Shown: positions 18,674 to 28,803, counted from the first letter of the stretch. The stretch: 35,250 bases of DNA from Thermohalobacteraceae bacterium (GCA_030625765.1 DAOUQG010000003.1:1-35250), one strand, 5' to 3'. Made by a program: numbers and translations. Notes: generated by a model from the sequence alone, not told the origin.

Positions 18674-18725
18674 TAGACAACAATAATTATTTACACTATA
18701 ATGAACATGTGCACTTAGATGTTCA
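18674..18725 (+). promoter_or_regulatory. Promoter and candidate operator of the XRE-cupin regulator
   Basis: TAGACA (18674-18679), 17 nt, TATAAT (18697-18702); inverted repeat TGAACAT (18702-18708) / ATGTTCA (18719-18725) overlapping -10 and start region. Confidence 0.55.
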
Positions 18726-18764
18726 CGATGGTGAAAACCATCACTATACAGAAAGGAGAAAAGT

Positions 18765-19334
18765 ATGGAACTTGATATTGGGAAAAAAATTAAAGAGTTG
18801 AGAATTGAAAAGGGATTTACATTACGTGACCTTGGAGAAAAGACAAATCTATCTATTGGTTTTTTATCACAGCTTGAAAGAGGATTAACAACAATAGCTG
18901 TTGATTCATTGTCTATTTTAGCAGAGATTTTAGGTGTAGATTTGTCATATTTTTTTAAAATAAGCAAGAAAGAAAAAAAGCATTATTTAAGAAGTCATGA
19001 GAAAGAAATATTTAATATAGAGGAATCAAGATATGTTAATTATTTACTTTCTAATAATTTGTCAGACAAGGCTCTTTTACCTAGACTTATTGAATTACTT
19101 CCTAGTAATTCTGATGAAAATATTGAAGTCTATAAACATCAGGGAGAGGAATTTATTTATATTTTGGAAGGTATTCTTACCCTTTACATAGATGATCAAA
19201 AACATGAGCTGTACCCAGGGGATAGTGCACATATCAATTCAGGTTTGGGTCACAACTGGGCAAATTATACGAATAAATTAGTTAAGCTTATTGCAGTAAA
19301 TACTCCAAATAGATTTATGGAAATTAGTGAGTAG
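18765..19334 (+). CDS. XRE-family HTH transcriptional regulator with C-terminal cupin
   Basis: HTH FTLRDLGEKTNLSIGFLSQLERG; cupin HQGEEFIYILEGILTLYIDDQKHELYPGDSAHI. Confidence 0.92.
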   Translation: MELDIGKKIKELRIEKGFTLRDLGEKTNLSIGFLSQLERGLTTIAVDSLSILAEILGVDLSYFFKISKKEKKHYLRSHEKEIFNIEESRYVNYLLSNNLSDKALLPRLIELLPSNSDENIEVYKHQGEEFIYILEGILTLYIDDQKHELYPGDSAHINSGLGHNWANYTNKLVKLIAVNTPNRFMEISE

Positions 19335-19484
19335 ATTGGAGAAAAGCATGAGTAATACTATTTTTTCACTAGTTGGTAAATTGTCAGCAGGCCTTGTAGC
19401 TATTAATTAACCAATTATGTAACATCAAAAAATTATACAGACATTGAAAGTAGTTTATTAACTGTAAATATATGAGGTGAGAGA

Positions 19485-20384
19485 ATGAAAAAGGTTAAAG
19501 GAAGTTTAATTGCAGATTTATCTTTATTAATAGTGGCACTAGTTTGGGGTAGTGGATTTATAGCAACAAGATTTGGGTTAAATAGTATAACTCCATTATA
19601 TCTTATAGCATTTAGATTTTTCTTGGCATTTATTATATTGATAATTGTATTTTCAAAAAGATTAAAAATGCTAAATAATAAAAATATTATAGGTGGGTTA
19701 GTAATAGGTTTTTTTCTTTTTGGAGGATTTGCATTTCAGACTATTGGATTACTATACACTACTGCTGGAAAACAAGCATTTTTAACAGGAACAAATGTTG
19801 TTATGGTACCTTTTCTCTATTGGATTGTAAAAGGAAAGCGTCCAGATGTTTATAGTTTTATTGCAACTTTTCTAACTTTTTTAGGAATAAGCTTATTATC
19901 GTTAAACAATGGATTGACAATAAACCTAGGCGATTCCTTAACTATTTTTTGTGCATTTTTCTTTGCATGTCACATTGTATCTATTGGTTACTATGCAAAA
20001 TCAAATGATCCAATAATATTAACAATAATACAGTTTGGTACTGTTGCAATATTATCATTTATATCTGCATTTGTTTTTGAAGATATTCCAACTAATATGA
20101 CAAGAGAAGGGCTTTTTTCTATTATTTACTTAGCGATATTTAGTACATTAGTTGCTTTTTTGATACAGAATATTGCTCAAAAGCATACTTCTTCCACTCA
20201 TGCGGCTATTATGCTTAGTTTAGAGTCTGTATTTGGTAGTGTTTTAGCAACATTCATTTTAGGCGAATTATTTACTATAAGAATGGTAATAGGCTGTGTA
20301 ACAATTTTTATGGCTATAATTATTGCAGAAACTAAATTGGATTTTATAAAAAGAAAAAAAGTAAATAAAAGAATGATTAAATAG
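19485..20384 (+). CDS. EamA/DMT-family transporter
   Basis: Ten-TM pattern, ALVWGSGFIATRFGL, second EamA repeat. Confidence 0.9.
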   Translation: MKKVKGSLIADLSLLIVALVWGSGFIATRFGLNSITPLYLIAFRFFLAFIILIIVFSKRLKMLNNKNIIGGLVIGFFLFGGFAFQTIGLLYTTAGKQAFLTGTNVVMVPFLYWIVKGKRPDVYSFIATFLTFLGISLLSLNNGLTINLGDSLTIFCAFFFACHIVSIGYYAKSNDPIILTIIQFGTVAILSFISAFVFEDIPTNMTREGLFSIIYLAIFSTLVAFLIQNIAQKHTSSTHAAIMLSLESVFGSVLATFILGELFTIRMVIGCVTIFMAIIIAETKLDFIKRKKVNKRMIK

Positions 20385-20404
20385 CAATTTTGAGGAGGGG
20401 TAAT

Positions 20405-22183
20405 ATGAATTCTTATGAAAAAATTGAAAAGCTAAAAGAGTCTATGAGGACAAAGGGAATTGATGCATATATAATCCCTAGTAGTGATCCCCATCAAAGT
20501 GAATATGTATCAGAATATTGGAAATCAAGGGCTTGGTTATCTGGATTTACTGGTTCTGCAGGTACTCTTGTAATAACACTAGGAGAAAGTGGTCTTTGGA
20601 CAGATGGAAGATATTTCATTCAAGCTGAGAAGCAATTAATGGGTTCAGGAGTTAAACTATTCAAAATGGGTGAAAAAGATGTTCCAACTTACACTGATTG
20701 GTTAAAAGAAACATTGGATGAAGGAGCTTGTGTAGGGTTTGATGGAAGGGTTGTTGCTCAATCTATAGTAAGTAGAATGGAAAGCAAGTTTGAAAAAAAG
20801 AAAATATCAATCAATGATAAACATGATTTAATAAGTCCTATTTGGAATGATAGACCTGTATTAGAGTATAGTCCAATAATTAATCATGATATTCAGTTCG
20901 CTGGGAAAACGGCTAAAGAGAAACTGGAGTTAGTTAGAGAGGAAATGAAAAAGAAAGAGGCAGATTATTTCTTATTAGCTAGTCTTGATGATATTGCGTG
21001 GTTGTTTAATATCAGAGGTAATGATATACCTAATAATTCAGTAGTTTTTTCTTATGCACTTGTTTCTAATTCACAAGCATTGTTATTTTTAGATAAGAGT
21101 AAATTAACTGAGGAAGCTGATGATGCTTTAAAAAATAATAACATAGATGTATATGATTATGATGAGATTGTAGATGAAGTTCAAAGAATACATAAGAATA
21201 GCAAGGTTCTTATTGATCCAAATAGAATTAATAGATGGATATATAACGCTATACCCAAAGATTGTGTAAAAGTTGAAGGGTCAAACATTACTACTTCGTT
21301 AAAGGGCATTAAAAATGATGTTGAAATAGAAAATCTTAAGAAATGCCAAATAAAAGATGGAGTAGCAATGGTAAAATTCTTATATTGGTTAGAAAACAAT
21401 TTAGACAAGGAAACTATTTCAGAAATATCAGCTTCTGATAAGCTTGAAGCTTTTAGAAGTGAACAAGAGCATTTTATGGGTACTAGCTTTGATACTATAG
21501 CAGGATATAAAGAGCATGCTGCGATGATGCATTACAAAGCTACTGTAGAATCTGATTATTCATTTGAGTCAAATGGAATGTTCCTAGTAGACTCAGGTGG
21601 ACAGTATCTTGATGGAACGACTGATATTACACGAACTATTGTATTTGGAGATATTACAGATGAAGAAAAACGAGATTTTACTTTGACTTTAAAGGGTGTT
21701 ATTTCGTTAAGTGATGCTAGATTTTTATATGGAGCAACAGGTTCAAAGCTTGATATTTTAGCAAGATATCCTTTGTGGCAAGAGGGGATTGATTATAACT
21801 GTGGGTCTGGTCATGGTGTTGGATTTTTCTTAGGTGTTCATGAAGGACCACATGGTTTTACTAAAAATCCTAATAATGTTAAGCTTGAAGAAGGAATGAT
21901 TGTAACTATTGAGCCAGGTGTATACAAGGAAGGAAGACATGGAATTAGGATAGAAAATACATTATTAGTACAGGAAGATGTATCAACTGAACATGGACAG
22001 TTTATGAAGTTCGAAACTATTTCGTATTGTCCTATTGATTTAAATGGAATATGCACTAGTATGCTTAGTGAAAAGGAAAGAAATTGGTTAAATGATTATC
22101 ATCAGGAAGTATATAAGAAAGTATCTCCATTTTTGGATGATGAATTGAAAGCATGGTTAAAAATAAAAACTAGAAGTATTTAA
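20405..22183 (+). CDS. Xaa-Pro aminopeptidase (M24B)
   Basis: DAYIIPSSDPHQSEYVSEYWKSRAWLSGFTGSAGT; LVDSGGQYLDGTTDITRT; GHGVGFFLGVHEGPHG; VTIEPGVY. Confidence 0.95.
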   Translation: MNSYEKIEKLKESMRTKGIDAYIIPSSDPHQSEYVSEYWKSRAWLSGFTGSAGTLVITLGESGLWTDGRYFIQAEKQLMGSGVKLFKMGEKDVPTYTDWLKETLDEGACVGFDGRVVAQSIVSRMESKFEKKKISINDKHDLISPIWNDRPVLEYSPIINHDIQFAGKTAKEKLELVREEMKKKEADYFLLASLDDIAWLFNIRGNDIPNNSVVFSYALVSNSQALLFLDKSKLTEEADDALKNNNIDVYDYDEIVDEVQRIHKNSKVLIDPNRINRWIYNAIPKDCVKVEGSNITTSLKGIKNDVEIENLKKCQIKDGVAMVKFLYWLENNLDKETISEISASDKLEAFRSEQEHFMGTSFDTIAGYKEHAAMMHYKATVESDYSFESNGMFLVDSGGQYLDGTTDITRTIVFGDITDEEKRDFTLTLKGVISLSDARFLYGATGSKLDILARYPLWQEGIDYNCGSGHGVGFFLGVHEGPHGFTKNPNNVKLEEGMIVTIEPGVYKEGRHGIRIENTLLVQEDVSTEHGQFMKFETISYCPIDLNGICTSMLSEKERNWLNDYHQEVYKKVSPFLDDELKAWLKIKTRSI

Positions 22184-22188
22184 TAGTA

Positions 22189-22229
22189 AAAACCACCCAT
22201 TTGAACATGAAGTTTAGATGGGTGGTTTT
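22189..22229. terminator. Bidirectional terminator
   Basis: AAAACCACCCAT (22189-22200) / ATGGGTGGTTTT (22218-22229). Confidence 0.88.
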
Positions 22230-22239
22230 GTGTTGCTCT

Positions 22240-23076
22240 TTAATAATGACCAATATTTCCGATTGTTTTACAGTATTTTTCAACCTTATTAAGTATAAAA
22301 TACCCAATAGCTGTTCCAACGAACATAAAGAGTACTAGAATAAGCTGTTCTTGATAAAGTGGTAGTAGAGTGTTAGTTTCCAGCAATATTCCTCTAACAG
22401 AATCAAAGCCGTAGGTTAATGGTAATGCTAATGAAACTGCTAGAATTACCCTAGGAAGAATTTCGACTGGGAATCGATTACCAGATATAGAGTTTAGAAG
22501 GTAATTTGTGATATCAATTACATTGTTAGCATTATTGGTAATAAGTACTAGAGAAGCAATACCAAATCCAATTCCATATAGTGCAATTAACATAGGGAAC
22601 AAAGTGATAACTGCAGATACAATACCATTACCTATTTCAAACCCAAAGATAAGCCAAACAAGAAAAGCAACTATCAAGGAGTTTATTAAAGTAATTATTA
22701 CTGAAAAAATGGATCTACCTATCATTTGTACTAATAGGGGAACTGGTGTAAGCCAGTTTGATTCGAGCACTCCTGAATCCATTTCATTCTTTAGTGAAAA
22801 GCCCATACCCCATAGTATTGCACTTACAAAGCTGGCGATAATGCTTCCTATTATTAGAAACGCCATATAATCAGAGGTTCCAGAAAATAGTTTAAAACCT
22901 ATGTTTTCGCCGCCTATCTGAAAGGATTTTGCTAGAAAATAAACCGGTGTAATCCACATTATAGGTTCAACAATTCTAAATATTGCATTAATAGGATATC
23001 TAAAGAAGATCTTTATATCTTTTATTGTTATTGCCCATATAGTAGTCATGTAAAATTTGAGTTTTTGCCATTTCAT
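22240..23076 (-). CDS. ABC-2 type transporter permease
   Basis: Six-TM ABC-2 pattern; adjacent to paralogous permease and ATPase. Confidence 0.85.
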   Translation of the reverse strand: MKWQKLKFYMTTIWAITIKDIKIFFRYPINAIFRIVEPIMWITPVYFLAKSFQIGGENIGFKLFSGTSDYMAFLIIGSIIASFVSAILWGMGFSLKNEMDSGVLESNWLTPVPLLVQMIGRSIFSVIITLINSLIVAFLVWLIFGFEIGNGIVSAVITLFPMLIALYGIGFGIASLVLITNNANNVIDITNYLLNSISGNRFPVEILPRVILAVSLALPLTYGFDSVRGILLETNTLLPLYQEQLILVLFMFVGTAIGYFILNKVEKYCKTIGNIGHY

Positions 23077-23110
23077 ACTAAAACTCCTTTCTTAATACTA
23101 TGAATGATAT

Positions 23111-23986
23111 TTAATAATGTCCTAAAGAACCTGTTTCTTTTACTTTCTTTTGAGTGTAATTAAAGGCTAATATACCTAATGTCATGAGTATGACTCCGAA
23201 TAGTAGTAGTATCATTATATCAGTCCGTACATCACCTATTCTAGCTCCCGCTGAAATAACAGCTCTTAATGAACGTATGCTGTAAGTAACTGGTATAAAG
23301 CTTGACACACCTTTCATCCAGTTAGGTAAAATAGCTAAAGGATAAGTTATACCACAAAATACTGTTATGACACCTCTAACTAAAAACACCATAGAGTTAG
23401 CTTCTTTTACCCACATTATTATGCTTGCAAAGATAAAACCAATTCCATATATGGAAGGGATAGAAGCTACAATGATTAATAAAGCTAATAATGGATTTCC
23501 TGTAAATCTGAAATTATAAAACAACATAAACTCTATCAAGCTTATTCCCATAAATACAAAGCTATATAATAGTTGAAAAAATGAATAACCAAAAAGCAGA
23601 GTGGTTTTAGGAATTGGACATAACCAGTTAGATTCTAGTGTACCTAAAACTTGTTCTCTTCTTAAGCTGGAACCAAATCCCCAGAGCATCCAATTTACCC
23701 ACATCCACATAGTAGTACCTATGATCATATAGCTAACATAGTCAGTAGTGCCAGTTAATGCTGAAAATGTATTTATTCCAGAGCTTGCAGGACCTGACAG
23801 AGCTTTTGCAGTAAATACATAGCCAAATGGAAAGAGAACAGGCCAAATAAGCATAGATACAAACCAGGAAGGATATCTTAAAAATTGAGTTAATTCTTTT
23901 TTGAATATATAAACTATTGCTATTAAAATTGATGGGGAAGCATTAGCCTTTGAACTAACTCTTATACTTTCATATGTAGTATCCAT
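23111..23986 (-). CDS. ABC-2 type transporter permease
   Basis: Six-TM ABC-2 pattern; shares the C-terminal ...GHY ending with its neighbour. Confidence 0.85.
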   Translation of the reverse strand: MDTTYESIRVSSKANASPSILIAIVYIFKKELTQFLRYPSWFVSMLIWPVLFPFGYVFTAKALSGPASSGINTFSALTGTTDYVSYMIIGTTMWMWVNWMLWGFGSSLRREQVLGTLESNWLCPIPKTTLLFGYSFFQLLYSFVFMGISLIEFMLFYNFRFTGNPLLALLIIVASIPSIYGIGFIFASIIMWVKEANSMVFLVRGVITVFCGITYPLAILPNWMKGVSSFIPVTYSIRSLRAVISAGARIGDVRTDIMILLLFGVILMTLGILAFNYTQKKVKETGSLGHY

Positions 23987-23996
23987 TTTATCACTC

Positions 23997-25007
23997 CTAT
24001 TCTCTTAAAGATTTACCAGTCAAATTTATGAAAACATCTTCCAAAGTAGGTTCTTCAAACTTGAAATTATTGATTTTTATATTTGAGTTGGTAATAGTGG
24101 TTATTAGATTATTGATTGTTTCGTTTCCATTATTTATTTGAACTTTTACTTCCCATTTTCTGTTGTTTTCATCAAAGTATGAGTTTATATTTTCAATAGA
24201 TTTTATTTGCTGGAGCTCTTTTTCAATGACATCATTCCATCGATTTAATTCAAAAGTAATGGTGTTGGATTTATTTAAGCTTCTTTTTAAATTTTTCGGA
24301 GTATCAAGAGCTATTATTTCACCATGATCGATAATTGCTATCCTATCACTTAACTGATCAGCTTCCTCCATATAGTGTGTAGTCAAAAGTATAGTTCTTC
24401 CTTCTTCTTTAAACTCTAGAATTATTTCTCTAAGATTTCTTGCAGATTGAGGATCAAGTCCAGAAGTAGGTTCATCCAAAATTACTATAGGTGGGTCTGC
24501 AACTAATGCCTTAGCTAATGCAATTCTTTGCTTCATTCCTGTAGAGTATTTTTCAACAGTTTCGTCTGCTCTTTTATCTAAGCTAAACCTTTTTAACAAG
24601 TAATCAATTTTTTCTTTAGCTTTTTTTCCTGTAATTCCGTTCATAGCTGCAAAATATTTAAGATTTTCTCTACCAGTAAGCTTCCAATATATGCTTCTTT
24701 CACCTGCTAAAACAGTACCAAGATTTTTTAGTATCTCCATCGAATTTTTCTGAACATCTAGACCATTAATAAGGATTTTACCACAAGTAGGTCTTAACAA
24801 AGTTGAAATCATTTTAATTGTTGTAGTTTTACCAGCACCATTAGGTCCTAAAAAACCGAAAATCTCACCCTTATTTACATTAAAAGATATATCATTAACC
24901 GCAACAAAGGATTTATTTTCTTTTCTTCTCTTCCAGAAAGATACATTTTTTTTCTTTATAGCAAATTCTTTTTTCAAGTCTTGAACTTCTATAGCATAAT
25001 GTGACAT
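23997..25007 (-). CDS. ABC transporter ATP-binding protein (DrrA/NatA type)
   Basis: Walker A GPNGAGKTTTIKM, signature YSTGMKQRIALAKAL, Walker B IVILDEPTSGLDP. Confidence 0.95.
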   Translation of the reverse strand: MSHYAIEVQDLKKEFAIKKKNVSFWKRRKENKSFVAVNDISFNVNKGEIFGFLGPNGAGKTTTIKMISTLLRPTCGKILINGLDVQKNSMEILKNLGTVLAGERSIYWKLTGRENLKYFAAMNGITGKKAKEKIDYLLKRFSLDKRADETVEKYSTGMKQRIALAKALVADPPIVILDEPTSGLDPQSARNLREIILEFKEEGRTILLTTHYMEEADQLSDRIAIIDHGEIIALDTPKNLKRSLNKSNTITFELNRWNDVIEKELQQIKSIENINSYFDENNRKWEVKVQINNGNETINNLITTITNSNIKINNFKFEEPTLEDVFINLTGKSLRE

Positions 25008-25163
25008 GAAATCCCCCCCTATTATTAAAATATTTAATTATATAATTAATATATTCTAATAATACATAATTAATTATAATATGTCAATAAATAAACTAAA
25101 TAAATTAATTAATATATTACAATAATTAATAAACGAATTAAAAAAGTTAACAAATATTACGTA

Positions 25164-25202
25164 AAAAAAATAGTTGTACACAATGTGTACAACTATTTTT
25201 TT
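25164..25202. terminator. Terminator downstream of the Staygreen gene
   Basis: 18-bp stem AAAAAAATAGTTGTACAC / GTGTACAACTATTTTTTT. Confidence 0.85.
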
Positions 25203-25274
25203 AGAGATAATAACTCTATCTGAAATAAGTTTCACTTTATTCTTTGTTAATGCTTAGATATTTGTTTTAGCACA

Positions 25275-25721
25275 TTATTTATAATCAGAAGGCGTTCCCC
25301 AATACTCAACCTTGTTATATTTAGGGTATTTTGAATAAAACCGTACATAAATTGGACTATCATCTAATTCGGGGTGTTTTTCGTAAAACAATCTATCTCC
25401 ATAACGAATAGCCTCGATTGCTAAAGGAAGTTCTCTTTTAAATATTTTATATCGTATTTCAGAGGCACGTTCGAAGTATTGACCATCTACATAGGTGTAC
25501 AAAAACAAGATATATTGATTATTCACTAAACACCACTGCCCAAAAACTTCATCTCTCATTGGGTTGATTTTGTCATATACATAATCAGTTGCTACTGTTA
25601 AGAAAAGATCACCTGTGATATCAGAGTGAGTTAATGTGTATCTTCTAGGTATAACTGGGTCAATGGGAGTAACACCTTCACGAAACTCTACATATAATTT
25701 ATTAGGATTCAATCTCTTCAT
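25275..25721 (-). CDS. Staygreen (SGR) family protein
   Basis: PRRYTLTHSDITGDLFLTVA, RDEVFGQW, YKIFKRELPLAIEAIRYGDRLFYEKHPELDDSPIYVRFYSKYPKYNKVEYWG closely parallels plant SGR. Confidence 0.88.
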   Translation of the reverse strand: MKRLNPNKLYVEFREGVTPIDPVIPRRYTLTHSDITGDLFLTVATDYVYDKINPMRDEVFGQWCLVNNQYILFLYTYVDGQYFERASEIRYKIFKRELPLAIEAIRYGDRLFYEKHPELDDSPIYVRFYSKYPKYNKVEYWGTPSDYK

Positions 25722-25763
25722 TTACTTCATCTCCTAGACAAAATATTTCCTTATTACAGTATA

Positions 25764-25789
25764 TGTCGAAGGGACGGGGTTGTTGACAC
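25764..25789. repeat. Possible REP-like / transposase-associated palindromic motif
   Basis: TGTCGAAGGGACGGGGTTGTTGACAC: GC-rich island in AT-rich intergenic DNA with TGTC.AA...TT.GACA termini. Confidence 0.35.
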
Positions 25790-26005
25790 TTTACTATTAT
25801 AGAGCTAAGATGTTAATTTTGCTAGAAAAGGAAACTCAATAAGAGTAAATGTAGTAAAAAGCATAAAAAGAGATGAGAATATTTAAACAGTGATTTACTT
25901 ATTTAAATAAATTTTAGGCATAGATGTTGATTGAGTGCTTTCGACAGAATACAAAGCTGTTTTTGATATAAATATATCAAATTAAAATTGAAAGGAAGAT
26001 TAGAT

Positions 26006-26707
26006 ATGCAACAACATTTCTATCATGGATATTATCCTCAATATTTTTCTCCTCGACAATCAGGAAATATAAATCAAAGCATTCAAAATAAAAAATATAA
26101 TATTAAAGTCGAGGGTGTTGGAAAAGTTAAAGCAAAACCTGACATCGCTTCAGTTGTTATTGGTATAGAAACAGAAAATGAAGATGTTAATATTGCACAA
26201 AAAGAAAACTTAGTAAGAGCGAATAAGGTAATAAAAGCATTAAAGGATATGGGAATAAGAGATGAAGATATTCAAACAGTCTTTTACTCAGTTACAGAAG
26301 TCTATGATTATGTAGATGGAAAAAGAGTTTTTAAGGGATATAGAGTAGTAAATAGATTTAAAGTCACAGTTAGAGACGTTCAAAAGGTTGGAGAGGTAAT
26401 TGATACTGCTATTAATAATGGAGCAAATTCAGTTAGTAGTGTTGATTTTAGTTTATCAAATGAATCAATTTATTATAGGAAGGCATTAGTTTTAGCTGTA
26501 AAAAATGCTCAAGAAAAAGCAAAAGATATAGGGCGCTCATTGGGAGTAAAGGTATGTAATACTCCTACTAGAATTGTTGAAGAAAAAGTGAATTCAGCAT
26601 ACATTCCTAGAGAACCTGCATTTAGGGCTCCTGATATGGTGACTCCTATAGAGCCAGGAGAGATTGAATTTAAAGCAGAGGTTGTGGCTGAGTTTATATA
26701 TGCTTAG
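26006..26707 (+). CDS. SIMPL domain (DUF541) protein
   Basis: VEGVGKVKAKPDIASVVIGIETEN, YRVVNRFKVTVRDVQKVGEVIDTAINNGAN. Confidence 0.9.
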   Translation: MQQHFYHGYYPQYFSPRQSGNINQSIQNKKYNIKVEGVGKVKAKPDIASVVIGIETENEDVNIAQKENLVRANKVIKALKDMGIRDEDIQTVFYSVTEVYDYVDGKRVFKGYRVVNRFKVTVRDVQKVGEVIDTAINNGANSVSSVDFSLSNESIYYRKALVLAVKNAQEKAKDIGRSLGVKVCNTPTRIVEEKVNSAYIPREPAFRAPDMVTPIEPGEIEFKAEVVAEFIYA

Positions 26708-26713
26708 TCGTAA

Positions 26714-26743
26714 TTAACCCTATGTTTGAGAACATAGGGTTAA
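26714..26743. terminator. Bidirectional terminator
   Basis: 13-bp stem TTAACCCTATGTT / AACATAGGGTTAA, TGAG loop; overlaps stop of the minus gene. Confidence 0.75.
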
Positions 26744-27474
26744 ACATTACTCCCCAACACTGCCAGCTCTTGATTAAGAAGTTCAAACATTTGACCATTC
26801 CACCTTAGTAGAGTATTGACATAACCTAACGTATCAGCATTATATCTTCCAATAATACGCTGTTTAGCAAGCAAATCATACAATCCACTTTTCTCGTCTA
26901 TTACAATTGGGAACAATCCTCCAAGTGGCAAAACCTCTCCTTTGATAGGTTCAATAAGTTTTCCTTCCGAATCATATATTTGTGATAAATATTCGGGGTC
27001 TTTATTGCTAATATCAATTATATATTTCTTATTTAACGTTGTATTTACTACATTTACTTTATAATAATCCTGATAATCAACTGTATATTTATATCTTTTG
27101 TTAAATTCATTAAAATCAAAAAGTAGTCTAAGTATGTTGTTGGCGAATGAAAATATATAGTAAAATACATATCCGCCACTTCCACCTGCTTCTATGGTTA
27201 TTTTAATATCATCAATTTTGTCATCTGTGAAGTCAGCTAGAAATAGTCTAGGGAAATAACCCGCATTATATTCTAGTGGTACTTTTATAATCATACCAGT
27301 TTTTCCATCTTGAATAACTAATGTAATGTTTTCAACAAATAGACTATTTTCCCCGAAAGGTTTTTCACCTGTTAAAAATATGTTATCGATTATTTTGTCA
27401 CCATTTACGTCACCTCGTTTAAAATCAACTATGCGAGTATTACCAAACTTATTTTCAATTGTATTATTGAGCAT
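26740..27474 (-). CDS. VCBS/FG-GAP-like hypothetical protein
   Basis: GDVNGDKIIDNIFLTGEK and LADFTDDKIDDIKI calcium-loop-like motifs. Confidence 0.6.
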   Translation of the reverse strand: MLNNTIENKFGNTRIVDFKRGDVNGDKIIDNIFLTGEKPFGENSLFVENITLVIQDGKTGMIIKVPLEYNAGYFPRLFLADFTDDKIDDIKITIEAGGSGGYVFYYIFSFANNILRLLFDFNEFNKRYKYTVDYQDYYKVNVVNTTLNKKYIIDISNKDPEYLSQIYDSEGKLIEPIKGEVLPLGGLFPIVIDEKSGLYDLLAKQRIIGRYNADTLGYVNTLLRWNGQMFELLNQELAVLGSNV

Positions 27475-27771
27475 AATACCATCCTTTCTTCATTTTTTAA
27501 ATTTATTAATAATGTATAATATGCAGATTTCATATATAAGTACTAAACAATTGAGTAAGAACATATGTTGAATTCTTTTTTTGTGATTTATGTATTGAGT
27601 GAAATGATATCCATACCTTTATATATTACTTTTATTATGATAAAATTGTAACGACATAAGAATACATACAATTTTTTGTTTTTTTGGTTAAATTGCTAGA
27701 TTTAAACACTACATATAAAATTAAAGAAGAAATTTCTGATTGACTTAATAAGAATTTAGAGGATTAATTAT

Positions 27772-28803
27772 ATGGGGGAGAGTAAAGTGGATAAAATCAA
27801 AGCATTAATTAAAGATTATATTAATGAAGCTGAAGTTGCACCAGGAATTTCAATTGCATTGATGAAGAAGGGTAAGTGTATTTTTAAAGAATCTTATGGA
27901 TATGCGAATCTAGAAAATAAGATAAAAATAAACTCAAAATCAAACTTTTATCTTGCTTCGGTTTCAAAGTCATTTACTGCTGCTGCAATAATGCTATTAT
28001 CTGAGGAAGGTAAATTAGATGTCAACGAAAAAATTAGTAAATATTTTTTAGACATACCTGAGTATTGCAAGGATATCAGAATAATAAATCTAATAAATCA
28101 TACTTCTGGGTTAAAGGATTATTTCGGGTATTATCTTGAACAAAACAAGATGTATGGTTTATCCAATAAAGATGTGTATAATTATGTTTTGGAAGAGAAT
28201 TGTTTGCAATTTCCTGCCTGTACTGAATTTAAGTATTCTAATACAGGATATACATTATTAGTCATGCTAATTGAAAAAATAACTAAAACTACTTTTTCTG
28301 AATTTCTAACAAAAAACTTTTTTAAACCTCTTGGAATGAATAATACTTTTGTCTATACAGAAGATAAGTCAATCATACCTAATAGAGTATATGGTTATAG
28401 AGAGGTTGATGGTAATTACTATTCTGATGATTACATACTTTTAACAACAGGAGATGGAGGAATATATTCTTGCTTAGATGATTTGATATTATGGCAACAA
28501 GCTTTCAGAACAGAAAAAATATTTTCATCAGAGGTTATAGAAAAGATATTTACTACAGAAAATATAGCTGATGGAAAACCAGTAGGTTATGGTTATGGCT
28601 GGTTTATTCGTCAAAGAGAAAAAAGAAAAGTTGTTTTTCATGATGGTAGTGCGTTTGGTTTTAGAACATTTATAGGACAGTCGATTGATGATGATTTTTC
28701 AATGATTATTTTAACTAACTGTTATAAAAACATGTGGCAAGAAATTTACAATCGAGCATCTTACCTAATATTAGAATTAAATGATTATTATTGTGGAAAA
28801 TAA
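27772..28803 (+). CDS. Serine hydrolase, beta-lactamase class C/PBP4* family
   Basis: SVSK, YSNTGY, HDGSAFG motifs; no obvious signal peptide. Confidence 0.9.
   Translation: MGESKVDKIKALIKDYINEAEVAPGISIALMKKGKCIFKESYGYANLENKIKINSKSNFYLASVSKSFTAAAIMLLSEEGKLDVNEKISKYFLDIPEYCKDIRIINLINHTSGLKDYFGYYLEQNKMYGLSNKDVYNYVLEENCLQFPACTEFKYSNTGYTLLVMLIEKITKTTFSEFLTKNFFKPLGMNNTFVYTEDKSIIPNRVYGYREVDGNYYSDDYILLTTGDGGIYSCLDDLILWQQAFRTEKIFSSEVIEKIFTTENIADGKPVGYGYGWFIRQREKRKVVFHDGSAFGFRTFIGQSIDDDFSMIILTNCYKNMWQEIYNRASYLILELNDYYCGK

Noticed and set aside
18656-22870. ORFs 18656..18967 (-), 21181..21408 (-), 21838..22056 (-), 22508..22870 (+)
   Set aside because: Antisense to recognisable genes
27326-27571. Plus-strand ORF 27326..27571
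   Set aside because: Antisense to the start of the VCBS-like gene; no RBS or domain
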